This document shows, piece by piece, positions 1 to 7,780 of a DNA stretch of 64,000 nucleotides (its first letter is position 1; the number at the start of each line of letters is the position of its first letter). Position numbers and translations under genes: made by a program. The DNA is taken from positions 1 to 64,000 of the forward strand of contig CANQVK010000004.1 of assembly GCA_947627275.1 (NCBI GenBank), given 5' to 3'. The stretch comes from an uncultured Ruminococcus sp. (lineage in GTDB: Bacteria > Bacillota > Clostridia > Oscillospirales > Ruminococcaceae). Below the pieces are notes generated by a model, which saw only the letters and a program-made list of their open reading frames with translations, searched no databases and was not told the origin of the DNA.

Positions 1-259
1 TGGAATCTCAGTTTTCGTAACATTCTGCCCCAAATGGAGCAGAATGTTACGACATTGATTCAAACAGTCTCCTTTTGTCAAGAAATGAAGTGAAACAATA
101 TCCGCTTAGGTTGTGGATAGTGCTATTTTAATAGCTCCATAATTAATTATACCAATTTTTATGGAAATGTCAATATACTTCATGTAATTTTCACAAAGCT
201 TCAAGATATGGGAAACGTGCATATTTTTTTCAATTTCGCCTTGAATAATTAAATTTTTC
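1..259. other. Intergenic start of window with a 13-bp inverted repeat
   Basis: I see no gene here. Positions 16-28 and 39-51 form a perfect 13-bp inverted repeat (CGTAACATTCTGC and its complement) around a 10-base loop. Neither side is followed by a clear T run, so it is a weak terminator candidate or a repeat fragment. The rest is AT-rich sequence leading into the ymdB promoter. Confidence 0.5.
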
Positions 260-288
260 TTGACATAAAATACTTCTCATGGTATACT
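260..288 (+). promoter_or_regulatory. Vegetative promoter of ymdB
   Basis: TTGACA at 260-265 and TATACT at 283-288 are separated by exactly 17 bases, about 40 bases ahead of the ymdB start codon. This is a near-consensus housekeeping-sigma promoter. Confidence 0.8.
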
Positions 289-328
289 AAGAACAGGAAA
301 ACGCTTTGGATTTATTAAGGAGAGAAAA

Positions 329-1102
329 TTGAAAAATCTATTATTTATAGGCGATGTTGTGGGGCAGACAGGGTGCGGATTTCTCCGCTCGAAGCTCAGG
401 AGCATCAAACAGCAGTTTGCTGTTGACATTACTGTGGTAAACGGTGAAAACTCGGCGCAGGGAAACGGTATTACCCCTGCTTCGGCGGATTCGCTCATCA
501 ATTCGGGCGCTGATATTATTACGACCGGCAACCATGTTTTCAGGCGTAAGGAGATATATCCTGTTCTCGATTCTTCCGACTGTATTCTGCGGCCTGCCAA
601 TTTCCCCGAGGGGGCTGCGCACGGAAAGGGCGTTTGTATTTTCGATATGGGAAGCTTCTCCGTGGCTGTGATAAATCTTATGGGTACGATCTATATGGAC
701 CCTCTGGATAACCCGTTTACAAAGGCAGACGAGCTGCTGAACGTTATTCGGACGCCCAATATTTTTATGGATTTTCATGCCGAAGCAACGTCCGAGAAAA
801 AGGCGATGGGACATTATCTTACCGGCAAGGTTACGGGGGTTTTCGGTACTCATACTCATGTGCAGACTGCCGACGAGACAATACTCGGAGGACATACGGC
901 GTACATTACCGACGCAGGCATGACAGGCGTTGAGCGTTCATGCCTTGGCGTAGAGATAAAGCCTGCCGTAGACAGACTGCGTTTTCGAGTGCCGACCAAA
1001 TTCAAGGAGGCTGAGGGAGACTGTTTTCTCTGCGGCGTTGTTGTCAGCTTTGACGAAAAATGCGGAAAGGCTTACAGTATCGAGAGGATCAATGTACGAT
1101 AA
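329..1102 (+). CDS. ymdB: YmdB-family metallophosphoesterase (TIGR00282)
   Basis: This 257-residue protein is a calcineurin-like phosphoesterase of the YmdB family. In Bacillus, YmdB hydrolyses cyclic nucleotides and influences biofilm and motility decisions. Metal-binding motifs are visible in order: IGDVVG near residue 7, NGENSAQGNG near 40, TGNH near 70, FHAEATSEK near 150 and GTHTHVQTAD near 175. The length is normal for the family. The start is TTG, chosen because AAGGAGAG lies 5-12 bases upstream and the protein then begins directly with the family N-terminus. spoVS follows, as in Bacillus, but it has its own promoter here. The family call is secure; the exact substrate is not shown by the sequence. 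Confidence 0.93.
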   Translation: MKNLLFIGDVVGQTGCGFLRSKLRSIKQQFAVDITVVNGENSAQGNGITPASADSLINSGADIITTGNHVFRRKEIYPVLDSSDCILRPANFPEGAAHGKGVCIFDMGSFSVAVINLMGTIYMDPLDNPFTKADELLNVIRTPNIFMDFHAEATSEKKAMGHYLTGKVTGVFGTHTHVQTADETILGGHTAYITDAGMTGVERSCLGVEIKPAVDRLRFRVPTKFKEAEGDCFLCGVVVSFDEKCGKAYSIERINVR

Positions 1103-1178
1103 AGCTATGTTTCTGCTTTTTTGTACATTATTCACAAAAAAACGATGAAAAATAATACACACAAATTTTAAAAAACTC

Positions 1179-1207
1179 TTGAAACGTTCGCAATTATATG
1201 ATATAAT
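1179..1207 (+). promoter_or_regulatory. Promoter of spoVS
   Basis: TTGAAA (1179-1184) and TATAAT (1202-1207) have a 17-base spacer. Downstream, ATACCGA (1237-1243) and TCGGTAT (1253-1259) form a 7-bp inverted repeat in the 5' leader that could be an operator or small hairpin. Confidence 0.75.
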
Positions 1208-1293
1208 GTAACTGTGCAGACTATAGCTTATTCAATATACCGACGGTTAGTATCGGTATCGTTTACAAATTAAATTTATAGGAGGCTTACACT

Positions 1294-1554
1294 ATGGAAA
1301 TCTTGAAAGTATCATCTCATTCGACGCCGAATTCTGTTGCAGGAGCTATCGCAGGAGTTATCAGAGAACATAAGGCGGTCGAGGTTCAGGCTGTCGGAGC
1401 GGGCGCAGCAAATCAGGCGATAAAGGCTATCGCTATTGCGCGAGGATACCTTGCGCCGATAGGTATTGACCTTATCTGCATTCCTGCCTTTGCCAATATT
1501 CAGATCGACGGCGAGGACAGAACTGCCATGAAGCTTATTTGCGAACAGAGATAA
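1294..1554 (+). CDS. spoVS: Stage V sporulation protein S
   Basis: This 86-residue protein matches SpoVS along its full length: the MEILKVSSHSTPNSVAGAIA start, the VQAVGAGAANQAIKAIAIAR core and the DLICIPAF segment are hallmarks. SpoVS is a small Alba-fold-like protein needed for spore coat and cortex maturation in Bacillus; homologues also occur in non-sporulating lineages, where they may act as regulators. A strong AGGAGG at 1281-1286 sets the start. A hairpin terminator follows. The gene shows sporulation ancestry but does not prove that the organism sporulates. Confidence 0.95.
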   Translation: MEILKVSSHSTPNSVAGAIAGVIREHKAVEVQAVGAGAANQAIKAIAIARGYLAPIGIDLICIPAFANIQIDGEDRTAMKLICEQR

Positions 1555-1596
1555 TTACAGAGCCGATCACATTGGCATTACGGTTATCATAATAAG

Positions 1597-1642
1597 ATGC
1601 GGTGAGTTTTGTCGTTATGAACCTCACCGCATTTATTATTTT
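1597..1642 (+). terminator. Terminator of spoVS
   Basis: A 10-bp stem (ATGCGGTGAG 1597-1606 with CTCACCGCAT 1623-1632) is followed by a T-rich stretch (TTATTATTTTG). Confidence 0.75.
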
Positions 1643-1693
1643 GCTTATAAGATCTCGTGAAAATTGATTTTCATGATAAGAAAGGAGTTTTCT

Positions 1694-2614
1694 GTGAATA
1701 TTGAAGTTACCAGAATAAATGAAGGAGTCTGCGGCGATCCTGATAAATTTGTTGAACTTACAAATGCGGCATACGTTTATCAGCTCAGAGAAATTGCGGA
1801 AAATATTGCCGAAAACAAGTCGGAAAGACCTGTTATTCTTCTTTCGGGACCCTCCGGTTCCGGCAAGACCACGACTGCGTTTATGATAGCAAAAATGCTG
1901 GGGGAGATGGGCTGCCGCACGCATACGCTGTCTATGGATAATTACTTCAAATCCCTGTCTGCTGAGGAAAAAGAGCTGTCGGCGCAGGGAAAAATAGATC
2001 TCGAATCGCCGAACCGTATCGACAAGGAGCTTCTGAACAGGCAGATAGAGGCGATAAACGACTGCCGTGCAGTAGATATTCCTAAATATGATTTTGCCGC
2101 TTCAAAGCGTGACGGCGTTAAAATGACCTTTGAGAGACAGCAGGGGGAGCTTGTGATCTTTGAGGGCATACATGCTCTTAATCCCGATGTTATTACCGTT
2201 CCCGACAGTATGCTGTGCAAGCTTTATGTGAGCGTGCGTTCACGTATAACGAAAGGTGGAATAGTTCTTCATCCCTCGAAGGTGCGGCTTATGCGCAGAA
2301 TGATACGCGACCGCAATTTCCGAAAGAGAAGCCTTGCCGAAACTATGAATATGTTCCACAGCGTTGAGGCTGGGGAGAATAAATACATAATGCCGTACAA
2401 ACACCGTTCCGACTATGATATTGACACCTTTATGGCGTATGAAATGAACGTTTATCGGGACAGTCTGCTTGACGAACTGAGGGGAATGACCGATATTCCC
2501 GAGCTTTCAGACGTTACGGCAGTAATGGCTGCTCTTGCGCCGCTGGATTCGGAGTTTGTGCCGAAGGATTCGCTTATTCGTGAATTTATCGGCAAGGGAG
2601 AATTTAAATATTAG
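1694..2614 (+). CDS. Uridine kinase-like nucleoside kinase
   Basis: The protein belongs to the uridine kinase/phosphoribulokinase P-loop family and probably phosphorylates a nucleoside with a nucleoside triphosphate. The Walker A motif GPSGSGKT is at residues 52-59, followed by LSMDNYF (substrate lid region), YDFAASKRDG and FEGIHALNP (Walker B side). I use the GTG at 1694, which has AAAGGAG 6 bases upstream, giving 306 residues; an in-frame ATG at 1664 has no such site. The roughly 45 residues ahead of the P-loop resemble the tail of the longer TGS-nucleoside kinases that have lost the TGS domain. Substrate specificity cannot be read from the sequence. Confidence 0.85.
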   Translation: MNIEVTRINEGVCGDPDKFVELTNAAYVYQLREIAENIAENKSERPVILLSGPSGSGKTTTAFMIAKMLGEMGCRTHTLSMDNYFKSLSAEEKELSAQGKIDLESPNRIDKELLNRQIEAINDCRAVDIPKYDFAASKRDGVKMTFERQQGELVIFEGIHALNPDVITVPDSMLCKLYVSVRSRITKGGIVLHPSKVRLMRRMIRDRNFRKRSLAETMNMFHSVEAGENKYIMPYKHRSDYDIDTFMAYEMNVYRDSLLDELRGMTDIPELSDVTAVMAALAPLDSEFVPKDSLIREFIGKGEFKY

Positions 2615-2645
2615 ACCCATTCATAAATCGAATGTTGATTAATAA

Positions 2646-2680
2646 AAAAGTAACGCCATGCTGAGGCGTTACTTTTTTAT
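2646..2680. terminator. Bidirectional terminator between convergent genes
   Basis: AAAAGTAACGCC and GGCGTTACTTTTTT pair around a 7-base loop, with A and T tracts on both sides. It can end both the plus-strand kinase and the minus-strand ECF gene. Confidence 0.85.
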
Positions 2681-2709
2681 TATTGCAGGGACTTTGGCAG
2701 CTCCCGTTT

Positions 2710-3249
2710 TTATAATTTAAATTTTTTCTTAAAGCCGACTCTGTCAAGCAGAAGTGAGACTGATACAAAAAGCAGTGCGCTTGTGCCTACCTGAACGCAG
2801 TACGCAGGAGTTTGACCGAAAGCCGCAGTAATAGCCGCCATTGAAAATCCGCCTGCCATTACCGTACCTTCGTAAAGGCTGTATCCGACTACGCATAGTA
2901 TCAGGGACGGTATTATTCCGAGAATATTGCGCAGGGTAAGTATTTTATCGCCCTTGTTTGAAAAAAACAGCGCTGTAACAGCTTTAATGATTATGGTTGC
3001 GGGCATCCACACGAGAAATCCCGTAAGACCGTCTGATAAAGCTCCGCCGATAGCTCCGGCAGCCACTGCATACGGAGTGGGGAGAATACACGCCGCAATA
3101 TATATAAGCCCGTCGCCTGCATGGGTGTAGCCTGCGCCTGTGGGAATGTGCAGATATGCAGTGAACACGTAGATAAGCGCGGCGAAAAGTCCTGCCGCAA
3201 TTACTCTGCGCAATTTAAGTGTTCTGGACTGTGAAATTGATTCTGACAT
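2710..3249 (-). CDS. ECF transporter S component (substrate-binding membrane subunit)
   Basis: This 179-residue protein is almost entirely hydrophobic, with about five to six membrane segments after a short basic N-terminus (SQSRTLKLRRVIAAGLFAAL). The pattern of an AALIYVFT-like first helix, PTGAGYTHAGDGLIYIAA and GAIGGALSDGLTGF is typical of S components of energy-coupling-factor transporters, which bind a vitamin or related small molecule and share a common energising module. No A or T component is nearby, so it probably uses a module encoded elsewhere. A 7-bp operator-like palindrome overlaps the transcription start, which suggests repressor control. The substrate is unknown. Confidence 0.75.
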   Translation of the reverse strand: MSESISQSRTLKLRRVIAAGLFAALIYVFTAYLHIPTGAGYTHAGDGLIYIAACILPTPYAVAAGAIGGALSDGLTGFLVWMPATIIIKAVTALFFSNKGDKILTLRNILGIIPSLILCVVGYSLYEGTVMAGGFSMAAITAAFGQTPAYCVQVGTSALLFVSVSLLLDRVGFKKKFKL

Positions 3250-3277
3250 AATAAAACCTCCGTTCGGTTTGGGAAAT

Positions 3278-3296
3278 ACCTACATTTATTGTAGGT
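3278..3296 (-). promoter_or_regulatory. Operator-like palindrome at the transcription start
   Basis: ACCTACA (3278-3284) and TGTAGGT (3290-3296) form a perfect 7-bp inverted repeat with a 5-base centre, beginning about 8 bases downstream of the -10 box. A repressor bound here would block initiation. I do not recognise the cognate regulator. Confidence 0.55.
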
Positions 3297-3303
3297 TAAG
3301 TTA

Positions 3304-3332
3304 ATTATAGCATGTTTTGTGCGTTATTTCAA
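3304..3332 (-). promoter_or_regulatory. Promoter of the ECF S-component gene
   Basis: Read on the minus strand, TTGAAA (3332-3327) and TATAAT (3309-3304) are spaced by 17 bases, with good spacing to the start codon at 3249. Confidence 0.8.
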
Positions 3333-3389
3333 GTGTAAATTATAACAACGCTCATGAATTTGAAGGATCAATTTTGTAGACATACAACA

Positions 3390-3418
3390 AAAAGGCGAGC
3401 CGTGAAACTCGCCCTTTT
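3390..3418 (-). terminator. Terminator of the small XRE regulator
   Basis: GGCGAG (3394-3399) pairs with CTCGCC (3408-3413) and is flanked by A and T tracts, so it can act on the minus strand. A close relative with a compensating base change lies at 4936-4970. Confidence 0.6.
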
Positions 3419-3428
3419 ATTATAAGAA

Positions 3429-3644
3429 TTATCTGTTCACAGCCTTTATATTTGTGCGTCCGAGAATATAATCAGTTGAAACACCATAAAAATCTGCAAG
3501 AGTAATAAGATGTTCTACGGGAATTGTCTGGAATCCCCGTTCGTAGCGTGAATAGACCGTCTGCTTTATATTCAGTATCTCTGCAATCTGCGTCTGATTC
3601 ATATCCATATCTTCTCTCAAATCTCTCAGCCTTTGAAAATACAT
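3429..3644 (-). CDS. Small XRE-family HTH regulator
   Basis: The 71-residue protein is a single Cro/C1-type helix-turn-helix domain: QTQIAEILNIKQTVYSRYERG carries the recognition helix, followed by the typical IPVEHLITLADFYGVSTDYILGR tail. I start at the ATG at 3644 because GGAG sits just upstream; a longer reading frame back to 3716 would run into the divergent promoter and lacks a ribosome site. It is divergent from the lipoprotein gene at 3802, whose promoter it probably controls. A decayed copy of its first codons lies at 4407-4451. Confidence 0.85.
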   Translation of the reverse strand: MYFQRLRDLREDMDMNQTQIAEILNIKQTVYSRYERGFQTIPVEHLITLADFYGVSTDYILGRTNIKAVNR

Positions 3645-3703
3645 AAAAATCAACTCCGATATTTGTAGAATATGCCGATTTTCAGAAAAAATCGACCGAC
3701 ATA

Positions 3704-3732
3704 TTGACTTTAACATATTTTCATGCTATAAT
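3704..3732 (+). promoter_or_regulatory. Promoter of the lipoprotein gene (copy 1 of a duplicated promoter)
   Basis: TTGACT (3704-3709) and TATAAT (3727-3732) have a 17-base spacer. About 100 bases around this promoter recur almost unchanged at 4440-4560. Confidence 0.85.
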
Positions 3733-3801
3733 GTGAATTATAGTACTGAAAAGTACTAAATACAAATATTCACAGTAATATTTATACAAGGAGGTTAATT
3801 T

Positions 3802-4383
3802 ATGAATATCAAAAGAAGGAGTATCTCTATATTTCTTGTATCTTCTATGTTATTTCTGACTGGCTGTGGAAACAGTAACAACTCAGGTAACGGCAAAAAA
3901 GGTTACAAAAATGCAGAAGATGCTGCTATTGCCGCGGCAGAAACACTTTTTCCTCGTGATATTGAAACTATGCTTCAGGATATTGCCCCTCCCGGATTTC
4001 TTGAAGAATGGGCAAAAAAATCATCTCTTAATACCGATGATGTTATAAGTGCCGTTGACAAGGAACTTGCTTTAGAGTCTGAGGAGGAACAGATTTTAAA
4101 GTCTGAAAAGATCAATTTCTCCATACGTGAAGTAACATCATTTGACACTGACAAAAAAGCTAAAATTAATAAATATATGACAAACTTGGGAGTGGAATTT
4201 CCAGAAGATATGGTGGAAGTTGAAGTGCTTGCTGAAATGCCGCAAAAGCTTAAAGATGAACAGCAATGGTCTGATCAAACCCCTGAGTTTTATTGCTTTC
4301 AATACGATGGAAAGTGGTATGGACTTTGGGAAAATATGATGGATTTAGAAGATTTAATTAATCCCAAAAGTTCAGATGAATAA
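3802..4383 (+). CDS. Uncharacterised lipoprotein
   Basis: The protein has 193 residues. A basic start (MNIKRR), a hydrophobic stretch and a lipobox LTGC with the lipidated cysteine at residue 22 mark it as a membrane-anchored lipoprotein. A polar Gly/Asn/Lys linker is followed by a mixed alpha/beta domain ending in a Tyr/Trp-rich strand (EFYCFQYDGKWYGLWENM), reminiscent of small NTF2-like or DUF4878-type extracytoplasmic domains, but I cannot assign a family. AAGGAGG at 3789-3795 fixes the start. It is divergent from a small XRE repressor, which probably regulates it. Confidence 0.75.
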   Translation: MNIKRRSISIFLVSSMLFLTGCGNSNNSGNGKKGYKNAEDAAIAAAETLFPRDIETMLQDIAPPGFLEEWAKKSSLNTDDVISAVDKELALESEEEQILKSEKINFSIREVTSFDTDKKAKINKYMTNLGVEFPEDMVEVEVLAEMPQKLKDEQQWSDQTPEFYCFQYDGKWYGLWENMMDLEDLINPKSSDE

Positions 4384-4406
4384 AAGGACAGAAAAAGCTG
4401 TTCCAA

Positions 4407-4451
4407 CCGAAAGTAATCCTCACGTAAGTCCATTAGCCTTTGAAAATACAT
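4407..4451 (-). pseudogene. Decayed 5' end of a second copy of the small XRE regulator
   Basis: Read on the minus strand from the ATG at 4451, the first 12 codons give MYFQRLMDLRED against MYFQRLRDLRED in the intact regulator at 3644; similarity then stops. With the duplicated promoter at 4509-4537 this shows that a regulator-promoter block was copied and the regulator lost. Confidence 0.7.
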
Positions 4452-4508
4452 AAAAGTCATCTCCGATATTTGTAGAATATGCCGATTTTCAGAAAAACAA
4501 CCGACATA

Positions 4509-4537
4509 TTGACTTTAACATTTTTTCATGGTATAAT
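4509..4537 (+). promoter_or_regulatory. Copy 2 of the duplicated promoter
   Basis: TTGACT (4509-4514) and TATAAT (4532-4537) with a 17-base spacer. The surrounding sequence (ATATTTGTAGAATATGCCG upstream, GTACTGAAAAGTA downstream) matches copy 1, so both downstream genes probably answer to the same regulator. Confidence 0.8.
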
Positions 4538-4585
4538 GCGAATCGTAGTACTGAAAAGTATTAAAAAGAAAGGAGGTGTTTTATT

Positions 4586-4975
4586 ATGAAGAAAAGCCAG
4601 CTGTGCTTTCCGCTGTCGATAGTTGCTGCAATAGCTCTCTTGGCGACAGGAGTATTGTTTATCTCTCATGAATGGGGTTCTTACAACGACGCGTCGAAAG
4701 CACCGACAATTGGTTGCGTATCAGGTGCAAGCTTAGTGTTTGCTATCGCTTCATTGATTCGGGCTAAGATTGAAAAAAACAATCCGTCCACTCTTCGTAC
4801 AACAGGTATTTTAATTAGCCTGATTTGTACGCTTGGCGCAATTGCTGCATTAATATTCTGCTGTACTTTTTTTAATGAAAATATGGATATTATTCAAGAA
4901 AAATATTTTCAATACAGACTTGAAAAAACAATACAAAAAGGACGAGCCGTGAAACTCGTCCTTTTTATTATCTGA
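4586..4975 (+). CDS. Small uncharacterised membrane protein
   Basis: The protein has 129 residues with three predicted membrane segments (about residues 8-26, 43-58 and 73-92). A strong AAAGGAGG precedes the ATG. I recognise no family. The last dozen residues are encoded by the transcription-terminator hairpin itself (4936-4970), with the stop at 4973-4975, so the natural C-terminus may once have been shorter. It is driven by a duplicate of the promoter used by the lipoprotein at 3802, so the two probably belong to one small regulon. Confidence 0.65.
   Translation: MKKSQLCFPLSIVAAIALLATGVLFISHEWGSYNDASKAPTIGCVSGASLVFAIASLIRAKIEKNNPSTLRTTGILISLICTLGAIAALIFCCTFFNENMDIIQEKYFQYRLEKTIQKGRAVKLVLFII
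4936..4972 (+). terminator. Terminator overlapping the 3' end of the membrane-protein gene
   Basis: AAAAAGGACGAG pairs with CTCGTCCTTTTT around CCGTGAAA. The loop is identical to the terminator at 3390-3418 while the stem carries a compensating change, so the two are related copies. Confidence 0.8.
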
Positions 4976-4984
4976 ATTTAACAA

Positions 4985-7441
4985 TCAACCCATTACAACT
5001 TCAACTTCGTGAACGCCGTCAGTGCAAGCAGGGATAACATTTCCGTCAACAGCTTTGCCGTCAACAGTCATGCTTACAACGCCCTTGCAAACGTGGTTGG
5101 GGTTCTTAATAGTGATGTTGTATGTTGCGCCGCGGAACTTTCTTGTAGCCGTGAAACCGTCCCACTCGTGAGGGATAGACGGGTCTACCTTAAGACCGTC
5201 CCAATCAGCGGCAATGCCGAGGATATACTGTGAAATAGCGACCATATTCCATGCGGCGGTACCTGTCAGCCATGAGTTTTTGCCCTCGCCGAAGCGGCTT
5301 GCGTCCTTACCTGCGATCATCTGACCGTATACGTAAGGCTCGGTCTTGTGCAGCTCGGAAATTTCCTCGTTGAATGCGGGAGCGATCTTGCTGTAGTACT
5401 CAAACGCCTTGTCGCCTCTGCCTGCGTAAGCCTCGGCACAGATGATCCAAGCGTTGTTGTGAGTGAAGATACCAGCGTTCTCCTTATAGCCGCCGGGATA
5501 TGTTGAAATTTCGCCGTACTGGATATAATATTTGGAGAATGCGGGGTTGTTGAGGACAAGACCGTATTTTGTATTGAGGTACTTGTCGATAGAATCAAGG
5601 GTCTTGATGTCTGCTCCGACGTCCTTGCCGATCTCAGACATAACAGCAAAGCCCTGAGGTTCGATAAATATTTTGCCTTCCTCGCACTCCTTTGAACCCA
5701 TTTTTGCGCCTGTTGAATCGTAAGCGCGGAGGAACCAATCGCCGTCGAAAGCGGATTCCATAACGTTTTTCTTCATCTTGTCGATCTCAGCCTGTGCAGC
5801 GGCAGCCTCATCGTCCTTGCCGAGGTGCTTGAGGATAGCGACATAATTCGGACCTGAATAAGTAAAGAGAGTAGCGACCATTACCGATTCGGCGATCTTT
5901 GAGTAACCGCCCTCGGCTGCAAACTTGGGATTGGTGTATGTCTGGAAGCTTTCGCCGGGAGTATCCGAGTAGCAGGAAAGGTTGATGCAGTCATTCCAGT
6001 CGGCACGCATAGCAAGCGGCAGACCGTGAGGACCGAGATTGTTCACTATCTTATAGAAAGAAACCTTGAGGTGGTCGAGCATCGGCTTAGCCTTGCTCAT
6101 ATCGTTGTCGTAGGGAACCATTTCATCAAGGATAGACCAGTCGCCTGTCTCTCTGATATAAGCGGAAACGGAAAGTATCATCCACAGCGGATCGTCAGAG
6201 AAATCGCCGCCGATGTCGGAGTTGCCCTTCTTTGTGAGAGGCTGATACTGGTGATAGCAGCCGCCGTCCTCGAGCTGAGTTGAAGCGATGTCGATGATAC
6301 GCTCTCTTGCGCGGTCGGGTATCTGATGAACGAAGCCGAGAATATCCTGATTGGAGTCACGGAAGCCCATACCTCTGCCGATACCGCTTTCAAAGTAAGA
6401 AGCTGAACGTGAAAGGTTGAAGGTAACCATACACTGATACTGATTCCAGATATTTACCATACGGTCAACCTTATCGTCGGGAGTATCAACGCTGAGGATG
6501 CCGAGAAGCTCGTCCCATGCTGCCTTAAGCTCTGCAAGACCTGCCGCAACCTTTTCGGGCGTATTGTACATGTCGATCATTTCGAGAGCCTTCACCTTGT
6601 TGATAGTAACGCCGTCAGCCTCGAACTTCTGGTCAACAGGCATTTCAACATAGCCAAGAATGAAGATAAGCGTCTTTGATTCGCCGGGAGCGAGAGTTAT
6701 CTTTTTATAGTGAGAAGCGATAGGCGACCAGCCGTCGGCAAAAGAGTTGTTTGCTGCGCCTGCCATAACAGCCTGCGGATCGTTGAAGCCGTTGTAAAGA
6801 CCGATAAACGAGTCTCTGTCGGTATCGTAGCCGTCGATCTCATCGTTTACGGTGTAGAAAGCGAAGTGGTCGCGTCTGTCTCTGTACTCTGTCTTGTGGT
6901 AGATAGTAGAGTCGACTACCTCAACACGACCTGTGGAGAAGTTTCTCTGGAAGTTTGTGCAGTCGTCCTGAGCGTCCCAAAGACACCATTCAGCGAAAGA
7001 GAAAAGGGAGAAAGTCTTAGTCTCCGTACCCTCGTTGGTAAGTACGAGCTGCTGGACTTCGCCGTTGTAATTCTGTGGAACGAAGAAAGTAACCTGAGCA
7101 TTCAGGTCGTTTTTCTTTCCTGTAATGATCGTATATCCCATACCGTGGCGGCATTCATAGGAGTCAAGCTCGGTCTTGACGGGAGACCAGCCGGGATTCC
7201 AAACAGTACCGTTGTCGTTAATATAGAAATATCGTCCGCCCATATCAATGGGGACGTTATTGTAGCGATAGCGTGTGATACGTCTGAGACGTGCGTCCTT
7301 ATAGAAGCTGTAGCCTCCTGCCGTATTGGAAATAAGCGAAAAGAAAGCCTGCGTTCCGAGGTAGTTTATCCAAGGATAGGGTGTTTTCGGGGAATTGATA
7401 ACATATTCCTTATTAGCGTCGTCAAAAAAACCGAACTTCAT
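4985..7441 (-). CDS. Cellobiose phosphorylase (GH94)
   Basis: This 818-residue cytoplasmic enzyme splits cellobiose with phosphate into glucose 1-phosphate and glucose, saving ATP during cellulose use. It follows the family closely throughout: [20 protein letters not shown] at the start, [17 protein letters not shown], the [20 protein letters not shown] substrate-binding block, and [10 protein letters not shown] near residue 490, which contains the catalytic aspartate. [10 protein letters not shown] and [12 protein letters not shown] near the C-terminus form the phosphate/sugar site. Length is normal (811-822 in known enzymes). AAAGGAGA precedes the ATG. The aldose epimerase gene lies upstream on the same strand. 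An inverted repeat just after the promoter may be a sugar-repressor operator. Confidence 0.95.
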   Translation of the reverse strand: MKFGFFDDANKEYVINSPKTPYPWINYLGTQAFFSLISNTAGGYSFYKDARLRRITRYRYNNVPIDMGGRYFYINDNGTVWNPGWSPVKTELDSYECRHGMGYTIITGKKNDLNAQVTFFVPQNYNGEVQQLVLTNEGTETKTFSLFSFAEWCLWDAQDDCTNFQRNFSTGRVEVVDSTIYHKTEYRDRRDHFAFYTVNDEIDGYDTDRDSFIGLYNGFNDPQAVMAGAANNSFADGWSPIASHYKKITLAPGESKTLIFILGYVEMPVDQKFEADGVTINKVKALEMIDMYNTPEKVAAGLAELKAAWDELLGILSVDTPDDKVDRMVNIWNQYQCMVTFNLSRSASYFESGIGRGMGFRDSNQDILGFVHQIPDRARERIIDIASTQLEDGGCYHQYQPLTKKGNSDIGGDFSDDPLWMILSVSAYIRETGDWSILDEMVPYDNDMSKAKPMLDHLKVSFYKIVNNLGPHGLPLAMRADWNDCINLSCYSDTPGESFQTYTNPKFAAEGGYSKIAESVMVATLFTYSGPNYVAILKHLGKDDEAAAAQAEIDKMKKNVMESAFDGDWFLRAYDSTGAKMGSKECEEGKIFIEPQGFAVMSEIGKDVGADIKTLDSIDKYLNTKYGLVLNNPAFSKYYIQYGEISTYPGGYKENAGIFTHNNAWIICAEAYAGRGDKAFEYYSKIAPAFNEEISELHKTEPYVYGQMIAGKDASRFGEGKNSWLTGTAAWNMVAISQYILGIAADWDGLKVDPSIPHEWDGFTATRKFRGATYNITIKNPNHVCKGVVSMTVDGKAVDGNVIPACTDGVHEVEVVMG

Positions 7442-7474
7442 AATGGTTATTCTCCTTTGTTTTTACATTACAAA

Positions 7475-7491
7475 TGCAGACAAGGTCTGCA
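7475..7491 (-). promoter_or_regulatory. Operator-like inverted repeat in the cellobiose phosphorylase leader
   Basis: TGCAGAC (7475-7481) and GTCTGCA (7485-7491) form a 7-bp inverted repeat around AAG, about 10 bases after the -10 box. A LacI-type operator is possible but unproved. Confidence 0.45.
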
Positions 7492-7500
7492 ATTTATAAT

Positions 7501-7529
7501 ATTATAACATATTTTTCAAAATATTACAA
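7501..7529 (-). promoter_or_regulatory. Promoter of cellobiose phosphorylase
   Basis: Minus-strand TTGTAA (7529-7524) and TATAAT (7506-7501) with a 17-base spacer. Confidence 0.75.
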
Positions 7530-7607
7530 GAGCTTACGTCAAATTAAGGCTGTACTATTTTTGACGCAGTTTTTGTGCAAAATCCACAAAACAGCAAAAA
7601 GCCGCAT

Positions 7608-7655
7608 CGTCATAACTTAAGCAGGGGGACTCCGTCGAAGGGACGTCGTCCACAT
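7608..7655 (-). repeat. Fragment of the CCAAAGGG repeat family
   Basis: On the minus strand this stretch (GGACGACGTCCCTTCGACGG, then AGTCCCCCTGCTTAAG) matches the interior and right end of the repeat at 22346-22442. It abuts the hairpin element at 7656, whose far side resumes with GTTGTAGACAATGG, the usual right end of this repeat family. Confidence 0.5.
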
Positions 7656-7763
7656 TTAAGGCAACCTCTAAAAAACTCTTTTGGCAAAAATCAGATATGC
7701 ACGGCATATGATGCGTCTATCTGATTTTTGCTTAATCAAATAGGTTTTTAGAGGTTGCCTTAA
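7656..7763. mobile_element. MITE-like hairpin element, copy 1 (short)
   Basis: This 108-bp element has identical 19-bp terminal inverted repeats starting TTAAGGCAACCTC. An inner 14-bp inverted repeat (GCAAAAATCAGATA at 7684-7697 and its complement at 7718-7731) lets the whole unit fold as a long hairpin. It encodes nothing. Copies with the same ends occur at 18767-18924 and 59791-59956. TTAA on both sides may be a target duplication. Confidence 0.75.
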
Positions 7764-7780
7764 GTTGTAGACAATGGTCG

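Noticed and set aside
16-51. Strong terminator at the window start
   Set aside because: The stem is perfect but there is no T run on either strand, so I report it only as an inverted repeat.
6710-7507. 265-codon plus-strand frame opposite cellobiose phosphorylase
   Set aside because: It is antisense to a well-conserved enzyme gene, has no ribosome site, and its protein has no recognisable features.
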